Shown piece by piece: positions 15,201-27,400 of a stretch of 64,000 nt of DNA. Made by a program: the position numbers and the translations under genes. Origin of the DNA: Apostichopus japonicus. Taxonomy: Eukaryota; Echinodermata; Holothuroidea; Aspidochirotida; Stichopodidae. Positions within the stretch are counted from its first letter, which is position 1, and the number at the start of each line of letters is the position of its first letter. The DNA lies in NCBI RefSeq assembly GCF_037975245.1, contig NC_092577.1:29506398-29570397 (forward strand), given 5' to 3'. The notes under the pieces are model-generated. The model was not told the DNA's origin. It did no database searches and saw nothing but the letters and a program-made list of their open reading frames with translations.

Positions 15201-18200
15201 TAAAGGAGTATTTGGGGAGGAGAGATTACACCTCAGCTCAGCCAGGGAAGCAATCGCCCGGGCTTAGGGTGTTTATAATAGTCTCTGAAAGTGATCTTAC
15301 CTCAGCCTGGTAAGCGATCGACAGGTTAGGGTTTCTGTACTCCCTGAGGAAGTCCAGATAGACGCTTTCCCATGCTGCCGCCCTGGCGGTGCGGGGATCA
15401 GTTGGTCCGTAGTTTACCACGGGAAAGGTTATCACCAGCACAGTAGCCATGTTGTAGTTTTCACCTTCAGAAGGAGAAGAAATTTCATTTGAAGACCCCC
15501 AAGAATAGTGAGCTGATAGCGTGTTATATACAGTACTTGACTGCAAAGGCCAGTAGAACGTCATCAGTCAAATTGAAGCATTCCTCGAATTTTGAGCACT
15601 CAACTATTTTTCTTAGTGTGACTTTTCTTTCTTATGGGCATAAATTCCAAGTAGCCACTACTGCTTCTTTGACATTCACTCCTCCCATCCCCCACTCCCC
15701 CACCCACTCCCCCATCCACTCCCCCACCCCCTCATCAATTTCAGAAGTTACTTACCATCATATCCACCAAGAGCAGTCCAAGGGAACACCGGTCCTCCAA
15801 ATGTCCCCACACAGGGGGTATGTAGGTAGGTGTTATCGACCAGAGCAGTGGGGGATCTGTGTGAGAGACGGGATGAATGAAATTGAATCATCATGATTTA
15901 TCAACATGTAACAAGAAAGCTTGCAAAGGATACCTTCTCCATGATACCCACTGTAGTCTTGCAGTCTGAACAACAATCTTTAAAGAATATAATATATATA
16001 TATATATATATATGAATATACATATATTGTCTCCAGCATTGCAAACAAGTATGGAAATAGTCAGTTCGTTCTAACATTTATATCAACACACCCCGTCTGC
16101 AGTCTTGAATGTACAGTACATTCTTCAAAAAAGCCAATGCAATATAGTTACATCATGCCTGAATGTGTAGCAGGAAGGGCAAATTGAACTAAAGGTACGT
16201 AAAGAGAATCATCTTAGTAAAGAAACATATGAAACCGGATAAAGTAATATTCAAACATATCGAGCCATGAGATCTGCGACCTCTTAGAGGACAAAATCTC
16301 AGGGAAAAGTTAGGACTATGTTCACCTGAAAAGGTGACGACTGGATTCATTGTAATGTGCTGTTCATGTTAATGTAATGTTCATGCACAATGTAAATGTG
16401 TTCCAATTATGCCCCCTCTCTTCTACATCATTTGTAACAGCACTCGATCCACAGTACAGATCCAAGTTGATTTTCAGCCAACTTAGTATCGGTTCCTTTG
16501 AACTTCACTGTGACGTACGATCACAGCGTGATACAAACACTGCTGACGTTAGCAACCAGCGACATATTTGGTTATAAATGCTATTATGCAACGAGAAAGG
16601 GCAACCCCCTTTATACTGAACACTTGGCTATATATATAAACACTAACAGAGATACTAGAAAACTTACTTCCTTAACAATAACCATTTTAAAAATTAACGT
16701 ATACATTTACATTCCCTTTTCATACTGTTGTATTAATAATTTATATAGTACTGGGCGTCTGTGACGAAGCTATTCACGTGAAACCGTTAGGTTATAAATT
16801 TGGCGAAGAGATTTGACCTTTGATCAAGTGAAGTGAATGGTTAAGAGGCATATGAAAAGCAAATATTTGGTAATATGACTGTATCATAGAATCCGGTGAG
16901 TAATACTTCTAGAATTTTCAAATACATACACAATAATATTAATCATTGTTGTCTGCCAGAATATCCCTAAACAAAAACAATAATTAAAATTTTGTACCAG
17001 ACTATCCCTAAACAAAAACAATATTTAAATTCTTGACCAGGATAAATATGAGCTTAATGGAAATCCTCAGCTGTTCCTTTTGGATATTTTCAAGCAGGGA
17101 AGTCTTTATCAGCACTGCAACCCAAAACCAGCAGTTCACTCTATATAATTGTGCTTCATCTGACAAAATTCAGCAATCATCTGATTTAAAATGTGTCACC
17201 ATAACACCACAGGTCTGAGGAAAAGTTTTTCCTTAACACTAGACACTATACCACTATAGCTATTTAATACAGCTTGATCAGTGTCGTTTAAAATCCAAAC
17301 ACTCAACACTGCAATTGTGTGTCACAAATCATATTTCATTGGGGAAAAAAAGTAACAAGTTTTGCATTGTCATACAACGTCACAGATCAGTATTTGTCGA
17401 TTTCTCAAAGCAGATTCGATTGTTAATGTCGGTGGAAATTTGACAGTTTTACAAAGTAGAGCTCTCCAGACTTTCAGACCTGTTTTGAGATTGCTCCCAA
17501 AAGGGTCCAAACTTTTTTTTGGTTGCTTCAGATGAGGGCACCTAGATGTTCAAGCTCTAAGGAGAACTAAATTATACTTTTTGAGTTCACCCTGCCTCAG
17601 TCTGCAATGGGAGCCCTGACTGTACCACAGTCTTACAGTTGCTGTCATGCCACAGTTCAACACACAGTGGACCATTAAAGGCAACACCAGACAATGGCAC
17701 CATTGGAGACTGAACGAGGACATTAGTGTTCATACCAGACTACAAGCACTGACTTTGGATTTCACTTTCATAGACTATCTTTGAACTACAAACATACGAT
17801 AGCTCCTTAATCCTATCGAAAGACAAGATGACTTTCTCTGTGACCTTTCAGTTAATAGAAGTAGTGGTAGTAGTAGTTGGGGGAGTGCTTCCTTCCTGGT
17901 ACAAAGAATCTGATATACGTCATATCCAGACTTTCTCCGAAGAGGGAGAAGTACAGTCCAAGTGACAGCCACAATTACCCTTAGAACCAAAGTCTAAGGG
18001 TGGAAGTCTAGCTGGTTTACATGTTTATCTGTATAGTGTAAACATAAAAACCACCCTGAGGAGGATATTATGAGGTGATTCTAGGATTTCAGCTGTTGAG
18101 ACTTCCCTTTCCCACAGAACGAACGTGACATGTATACATGTGTGTACATAGTTAAATCTGGAAGTATGCATGTACCTACAGTACTGTATGTGTGTGTAGT

Positions 18201-18434
18201 TCCTACATTATTTATATGTGTATGTATGGGTGTGTATATTATTGGTGTCTGTGGGTAAGTGTGTGCATGGATGTATGTATGTGTGTAAGGCTTGTAACCA
18301 AAGTTCTTGTTATTTCTATGCTGGTAAAAAGAGAGCAACCCATTGCAGGGTCCAGTATAAAGACAAATCCTTCGAGCAACTGCTTTATCCATTTAACACA
18401 CAGTTGTGAGCTTAAACCTACTTATATATATATA

Positions 18435-18477
<43 letters not shown>

Positions 18478-21400
18478 ATCTATCTATATAGTCTACCTAT
18501 AGGGTAACTTACAGCATGTTGTTACTCGAGTTTCAACATGCTGTAAGTTACCAAATAAGTAGACTATATTATGTATTGCTCTACTTTTATGTATTGAGCA
18601 CTTTTGCCACAGGAAGTGAACATCTGAATCTTTTTTATATGCAATCTTCAAAGTACAGACAGATTGATTGGTTTAGGATAAATTAGGGCTATGGTTGGTG
18701 AAACCTGTCTTCTGTTCCACGATGTGTGTGTTTACTTGAGAAACATATTAAACTTTCATGACTTTTGACATTTCCGTGTTTGCTCCTATATCATCATGTG
18801 CTCTCAACGACTGTGTTTTGCAATCCAATGAACACTTAATTGCCATACACCCAAACTAATTTTGATAAACGAAACTACCAAAATTTTCATCCAATTTTTT
18901 AATTTTTTATTCCATTCAATGAAGAAGTGATCAAGCTTTTTAGTATGCAAGCTTTAAAAATATTTTTATATCAATGCAGAACTCTTTCCAGAACAATCAA
19001 AGACCTAGAAGTTTTGAGAATTTCGCTTCTTTGACTAACAACTATGCAGACAGATCAATGGATCATACAGGAACCTGTTTTGTCATTATAAAGCCATATT
19101 TAACTGAATCAATCTGAGCTTTAACAGCCCAAACAAGCAATAAACAATGCACATCCTTGTTCTTTGTAGACATTTTAAGGAATGTTCAGCTAAACCATTC
19201 TTTGTAAATATTAAAGTTATATTGTAAAGAGACTAATTGCATGCATGAAAAGGAGTCAATTGTATATATTCTGCTTCAATTTTTTTCAAACAAGGCAAAG
19301 ACCAGAGTGACTAATTGACTTGTGACCGGTTCCAATGAAAAGGAGGTTGACCAAAATTTAACCGTATACATAACCTGACCTCTACAAAACCACAAAACAA
19401 ACCACAAAACAAGGAATATCAGGGTACATGTATGGGATAAGGATATGTATGCACAAACGGCTAAAAGCAAAGGGAAAAGTCAATATCATGTACAACTTTC
19501 TGGTAGTACAAAGGTCACTTTCTTTGACCTGTAATTAAAAATAAAAGCTATTCATTACGCCAAGACATCACCCCCCCCCCCCCCTCCCCGCAAAGGAAAA
19601 CCAATCTTGAACAATGTCACTGGCTGTATGATGAATTGATCATTTATTGTTTCGTCTCTCTATTTGCCATCTGGGCCCCGTCTTGTCCTTGCCATAACCC
19701 ACCAGAACCCCCCCCGACACCGCCTCAGACCCAACACTCAGAATGCAATGACGACTAGCTAGCATCATGGATTTGACGATAAAAATGGGGAAAAAAACAA
19801 AAAGAACAAATAGATCAATCACTTTTTTTGGGTCTCATCCCACAGTCTCCACGCGGTGGTCGTCGACTGCAAAGCATTCTTTGTAAACAAAAAAAAATCT
19901 CTTGCCTTCCCTCTTTCCCCCCCCCCCACCCTAATGGTTTCTTTCTTCTCTCCATCCTTTGTCTACTAATCCTATTACCATTATTCCCTATAACATTCAC
20001 CCTGCTCATTAACATATCTGTATTCTGTGCTAGTATTTTGTCCCTGGTATTTTCTGTTACTTGTCATTCAGCCTCTGAAGAAGAGATCCTACTAGGATTG
20101 AAACGTCAGGCCCACTCACTTTTTACACACAACAAAAAAATGAAGACATATCAAAGATATTTTGGCATACTCACGCTGTACAGGACAGAAAATGGTCGTG
20201 GAAATCAGAAGCCTTGAAGAATTTATCCTTGGCAATTTTGTCCAACATATCATGGTCGTTTTGGTAATAGTTGAGAACGCTGACAATGGTGCAGTTCTTG
20301 TTGTCTGGGGAGAGAGGAGCATAGCAGATATCCTGCAGGGAGATGTTCCTGTTTTCCGGTTGGTAGAAGACGGACAAGTTTGCGATTGCGTTCTGCAAGT
20401 CTAGGACCTAGAGAAGAGAGATAAAAGAGAAAGAGAGTTAAACAAGAAATAGCGGAGTGTTTGTTAATTTTGTGAAATTCATCGGCATAGTTATTATCGA
20501 CCGTTTTCTTCCACAAAACCACCTATAACTTTTATTTATTTGACCTACGTATCCACCTACAGTACCTTGGAAATGATTTACCCCTACTGTATGTTGATCT
20601 ACCACTACGTGAAAATACAAGAACACTGGCCTTAAAAAGTTTAACATGCCCCCCCCCTGAATTGACCCATGGGTGCCACATTGACATCCCCATATGATCC
20701 AGTGCCAACTCTGTAGAAAACCATACATTTCTATTTATAGGGAACTTTGTGTATGTATATACCCTATTTGAACATATGTCCCCACAAATGAACCACTACT
20801 CGATACATGCAGAACCTCTTTTCGGACGAATGACTGGCATTTCCCATATGTCCTGCATTCATTTCAAAGTGGAGGGAAAAGAAAAGGGTTGAAAACTAGA
20901 AAGGGAGGGTGGGAGGTGGGAGGGGTTAAGAGGTTAAGAGATTTAGGGAATTCTTACTGGAACCTACCTGGGATTCTTTAGGTAGGCATGAATATTCACA
21001 CATATGCATACAAGCAGTAATTTAATGGAATAATCTAATTAATAATAGAGTACAACATAAATACAAACATTTCATGCTAGAACAGAATGCTAGTACTGAT
21101 GCTGTCTTTAATATATACCTGATGTAGGATGCTAATGTTCAACACAGGTCCAAAGGTAATATTGTTATGGTAGGGGTACTGTTGATATATGGAGAAGTCA
21201 GTATGTGGGGCTGTAATGATCAGCTGCTCTGTACGATAGAACGGTCCAAATTTCCCATCAAAATACTCCTTGTGGAGGCGGGCTTCACTTTCTGGAGGTG
21301 ACCACAGTTCGACCGGATCCGTAATGACCTATAGAGACAATCGGGAAAAAAAATATGAGGATTTTAAATATCAAAAGTCGTATATGAATCTTTCCCAAAA

Positions 21401-24400
21401 AAAGGGAGAAATCAAGATGACAGACTTAGGTTTGTATGACAACACTATATGTAAAAGTGCATGCACACTTTGACCTTTTTACACCTTTAAATGACCTTTA
21501 GCCCTTCATTTCATCTAAGCTTTGTCTTTATTCGACTGGTGTAAGTGCTCACTCAGTTGGCTAGATACATAAACATATAACAAGTATGAAGTTGATCCAA
21601 GCTTCCCTTTTTTTTAAATTTCTTTTTAGAAGTTTTTAGCCTCTGACATTCTCAAATTATACACAATTACACTTAATTCATATATACACTTATATATATA
21701 CTTCTATATATACACTTACAAATATTATGCAATTATACACAAATACACATAATTATCATACAGTGTATACAACAATTATATAATTTATACTGTACATGCC
21801 CACAACAACAACAATATGGGGGTTCTTGCACTCCCTATGGTGGATCCACATATATCCAGTTCAAGCAACATACACTATTTTTTATGTTATCAATGTGTCA
21901 CACACACTCGGTCACCACATAGATTTCTCTTGCACACAAACACTCAACAAGGAATGGGAAGACTCAAGACAAATTAACTTCTTCTCAATTATTGTTCCCT
22001 AATGGGAACATTTTTAAGAGAGACCCCACACCACCCAAAAATTCTATTTGAGGAACTCATTTCTTCACGACCTCAAACTTTTAGTAGACATTTAGATACG
22101 ACCATTTGTCTGAGGGGGATGGGTCGTCATGGGTGTAGACTTGACTACAGGGTAGATCTGGTCACACTCTGGTCCTATGCTCTACATATAACTATTTTTG
22201 ATTAGCTGGCATATGAGTTAGGAAGAAAACTGACGTACTGTAATGAGCGTCATTAATGTATTCTAGACTTGTGTTAAACTGTCAATGCTTAGTACTAGTG
22301 TGGACTACTCACCGTTAACATGAACATGCCACACGCCATTCCGATCACCGCCACGATGCTCACGAAGATGACTGGGAAAGGATTCGTGGCGACGAACAGA
22401 CCGAGCCGGTGGAACATATTTCTCAAGCTTCTGTCGATGAATTCTCCGATGGCCTCTTGACAGCCGACGTTGAATTTCCCTTTCTCGTGGCCGGGATTCG
22501 ACGAGAGCAGCGAATGCAGGACGTCCAGCAGAGTGAAGATGAGGACGAAGACCACCCAGCTGACGAAGATGTAGAAGGTGAAACAGTCTACGAACCAGAT
22601 GATGCAAGGCGCCGGAGGTGTAGGAGGCGGGATCACCGGAGGGCAGGCTTTGGGACAATCTTGACAGCTGCAGGGGGTGGAGGTGTTCCCCACACCTTCG
22701 TTGCAGGGGTGTACGGTGAGATTCAAAGGTACAAACACCAGCGGCTCTGGGGTGGAGTCGTTACGCAGGTGATAGTTGAAGGCGAACGGCGTCTGTCCGT
22801 TGCTCTTGCTGCCTATGAAGTCCAGCCACCTCTGAGCCGAACAGTGAGCGGCCCCGTAACTGCCGCAGTAGAGTGACATGACCTTCTGGTTGGTGCTGGG
22901 GAAGTTGACGTTCTTGCACGCGTTGTACATGCCGTTGGCGAAGGCGCCCTCCACGTAGACATCCACGGCGATCACCGACAGGTTACCTTGAAAAGGTTCG
23001 CCGACGGCGGCATCGGCCGCCGGTGTGTACGGGGCCGTCTCGGTGACGTTCATGAATACGCTCTGGTTGGGGCTGCACGTGGTCGAGCAGAGAAGGTTCA
23101 GAAAGTTTCGATAGCAGGACGGGCATCTGTCCAACGTCTGTTGTGCGGGTTGGACATTGTTCAGCAGCGTGTTCAGACCAGCTTGATCGCAGCAGGTGTA
23201 GGTGGTCTCGCCCTTCTCGGCGACCATCCACGGACACAGCTCTGCTAAGATTTTAAGGCCCCCTTTGTCCGTGAGCGGGAAGGCAGGTCCGTTGTAGTAG
23301 CAAGGGATGGGCTTTCCCGTCTGAGTGTCCGTCCCACACCTACCGTACGTCATACAGAAGCCATCTTTGTAATTTCGATTATCGGGGCTAGCCTGCGACT
23401 GGATGAGAATGATATTAATTATTATAGTTATACAGTACAATGGGATGAAAATCAATATATTCATGTAAACTTGTGCAGCATAGACTTGATCAGGAATCGT
23501 CAGTTTCTTAAAATCAGCCTTTTTTCTCTCCCGTATCTGGGTTGGTTTTTCCATGTTACTACAATTACTAAAACTTTCATTATAACTCATAACAGGCAGT
23601 CTAATTAGCTTGACCTAGATATCAAACTTCATTGCAAATAATGATGAAACTTGTTTAAATTTCTTGGGCAAACCTGTTTCTTGTGTATTCAATTAAAGAA
23701 ATTCCCCCCCTCCCCACCCACAAAAATTGTCCAAGTGATAAATTTTCACCTGGAATCATATACTGTATGACTGTGGTGGTAGTGGGGGGAGGGGGGGAGG
23801 CAGAAGAATCTTCATAAATTTGTACAGTCTGGGCAAACTTAGTCCAGAACAACCAGATTGTGACCAGAAATCTGCCATTCTTAGCAAATGAGGAGGATAC
23901 GGTAGGTAAGAAAAGTTGTCCTTTTTTTGTGCTATTAAAAGCAAACACAAACTGGATAAAAAAAAACAGTGCTTAGTCTTTGTATTAAAAAAAGAAGAAA
24001 AAAAAAGAAGAATTGAGGGTAAGAAGACAGATTCCAAATTCTAGAGAGAAGCTACATATATTTTAATAGTGAAATGAAATGAGAATGAAACATATAGCGA
24101 CCATAAACCCAGTCAGTATATTACTAGAGAATCTGCCAATTATTGAGAAGGTTACGATTCAATGACAGACTGCTGATTTCTTTCCCCCTCAGAGTGCAAA
24201 GGTCAAAAACATTTTCATTGGCAAAGCACCAACTGATACCTACTGTAGTGTACATAGTATATATCCAAACTAGATTTTTAGTGGTAGAAAAGTTTAATGC
24301 TTTCCTGTATTACCCTAGAGTATACACCACAGCAGAACTGTGTCAGCCAGAGATCTTTGTACTGTGGTACTGTATTGTAAATAAATCTGTGTGTGTGTAC

Positions 24401-27400
24401 AGTAAGGCCATACACATGTGAAACCACTGTTCCTTCTCACAGTTGCAAGTAGGAATGCAGGAATGTCAATTCAAAAGACAAAGCCAAACCTCAATTTCAG
24501 ATTTGGAAGTTGCCAACTTCAATAATTCAGAAAATTCTCTATTTCAAACATTTTTGGGATGATATATTATATTTACTGTTTCATTGTCAAATCTTTCAAA
24601 TGTGTATTGTGCGATTTTCAAAACTTTATCGCACGACTTTGGCATCCCAACCAAAGAAAACCGATGCTGACTTGTTGATTACGATTCCACAAGATTTTGG
24701 TAAGCTCCACACACAATATAGAGCATGGAGGTTGAAGTGGCTCGATTGGATGTGCGCAAAAAGTTGAATACAAGTAACAGACTTACATCTAGGTATACAC
24801 AACTCACTGTTATGAATGTCCAATTTGCCAAAATTTACATAATTTAACTGAATCAAAATTGGTGGCTGCCTTGTTGTTGAACATAGAAGATATGAAATTT
24901 AGCTAGTTGCATTCAAGGGGCGACTTGAGTTTTTACGGTGGTATGGTATATATATACTAGATTGAATTTTGCTTCAATGAATTAGGGGATAGAAACATTT
25001 ATTACTGCTCAAAAAAGTTTTCCTTCTTTTCCCCACTATAAAAGACAAAAACGTCCGTTTAAAAGTCACAAATAAATCCTGGCACTATGGCATGCATGTC
25101 ACGAAGTAAACTATTTAAGCTTAACTACAGAAAAGAGAAGAATGTTCTTGTAATTAGATTGCTCGGGTTATTAGCGTAGAGCTTCAAGTTTTACGAGATT
25201 TACTTCAAAACTAATTAACAGTCTATGCTAGTTTGTGACCAACGGTAGCCCTAGGGTGTCAGAGAAAATTTGGTGACATTCAAACAACCGACAACCTAAT
25301 TCCATTTAAGTTTGTTTGACGGGATACAGTATAATAATGAGGCACTGCTGATATTGTGTTAAGAGTGTGTCTGTACAAAATATGAAGATTTCTCCCTTCA
25401 AAGTCCTGAAAAAATTAACCACAACAAGTGAGAGAAATCACTGAGTTACACTTCTTAAATTTATGCATCACCAACCAAAACAGTGCAATGTTTAACAACA
25501 TGGAATGCTCATTGATTCATCAAATGATATTGTGGTCATGGGACTCACATAATCCATTCTTGTGGTATTAATGCAAAATAAAAAAAGCTTGAATCCTAAA
25601 GGAGTTGGATGATTCAATCTTTTAGAAAAGGTAAATGCCTGTGACACTGCTCATCAATGTTGAATCTTTTCTCCTTCAAGAGACACATCTTGACATACTG
25701 TCATTAACCAAGTCCAACAGTCGCTCATTTTGATTCTTAACACATTAACAACTTTACAAGCATTAATTAAAGGACAACAGAAGCAGTAAACAACAAGCAG
25801 TAAACAATAGTACACAGAAGCATTAAACTTCAAAGGTGAGTAATTCAAGGTTTAAAGTTCTTGCAACGATGCAAAGGGTTTTACAAAGCACTCTGTTTGT
25901 TTGACTATGAAACAGCCCTGGATTAATTTTGGTATCCCAAATTTGCGTAGCAGTTTTGAAGGCTCTAAACTTCATTTCTTATATTACGATACTGTGGTTC
26001 CTGTATTCAAACACTGCTTTGCATCTCTGCACTTTTATAGCAATTTGCCCACGTTGCACTTTGAGATTTTGATGTGCAATACTAGATAAATAATCCCCTG
26101 ACTTACATTTTCACTTCACAATCACTCAAAGACAAAATGTATTTATTGTCTTTGATTATGGTTTTGGATTTTCTTTGGGGGGTATTCTTAAGAGGCCATT
26201 TTCTGGTTAGGGAATTTTACATGCATACATTATGAAACAAAGACAAAGTTACAAAGTTTACGATCTTGGTTAATCACAATGTTAAATCGGCACTTTGGGA
26301 AACTGTGAATAGTTTGTTCACCTTACTGATGACAGTTCATAAATGATAATGATTAGAATCCAATTAACAGAACCATATCAGAGACAAAGAGCTTTAACTC
26401 AAATGCAAATACAATAGCGGGTAGAAACTACAGGCAATGTTGTCAGAGATCTCTAGAGATTATGCTCACTAGTTGTGAACTCTTTGATCGAACTTTTGAC
26501 AAGAAACAAAATAGATAAAGATTTTTAACTTTTGCAGAAGTACTGTATCAGGTCAAAACACTTTGTAATCGGCAAAGTACAAGTACAGTATGCTAATGTA
26601 GTTATCCAGGCATCAAAATTTTGGCTATTATTTTACTGGTTAAATGCGAGTAGATTCTGCCGTTTGGCCATTTCCTGCCAATATATAGTAAGATCATACA
26701 GTAATTGCACGATGAGTTGGTTAACAATCGTCAGTCAAAGAATCTGTGTGATTTCTGTACGTAACATATTTATCAGCAGCATATGGCTGACCCCATAAAG
26801 CCTGTATGTCCAGCAATGGGTGCATGTTGTAGTTCAGGGAAATGCTAGTAGAACTTCATTATAGTTAGTAGACTTTTTAAGCTTTGCCTTATTTTGTTTC
26901 TTTTTTTGTGGCATATTGGCTAAAATTATGAAATTTCAGGCCTGGTAAAATTTCATAACACTATTTTTTCATAACCATTTTTTTTATTTGGCATTGCAAC
27001 TCCACAAATTCTCACATTTTATGCATAATGCTTACAATTTCCTTGAATCAGCATGTTTTGTTCTTTGTTTGGTTTAGTTTGTTGTCGACTCTCAATTCCA
27101 ATGATAAGATACTTTTCTGCATAAATTTCAGACAGATCTAAAGTTAAAAAAAACACTGGATACTAAAACTCTTACATGCAAGGGATCTTGTGTAAATATT
27201 ACTCATTTCATTTCCTGCTGGAACTGGTGGCTTCAAAGCATCTTTGTACATTGACAGTATGTACACGTTTGCACTGTAATGTATCTTGGCTGCCTGTACA
27301 GTTAGTACAATGTGGCCTCTGCACTACAGTTTTTGCTAGTTAATCACTACAGGCCTATGGGCTAGGCTGTACATCATGTTACAGTATCACTAGCGTGCAC

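Noticed and set aside
22409-22876. Plus-strand open frame of 155 residues
   Set aside because: Antisense shadow of NPC1 exon 2; composition follows the sense codons.
23393-23590. N-terminal extension of the NPC1 exon 2 open frame with its own ATG
   Set aside because: A clear CAG acceptor and homology begin at 23392, and a proper signal-peptide exon with matching phase exists at 28171-28239.
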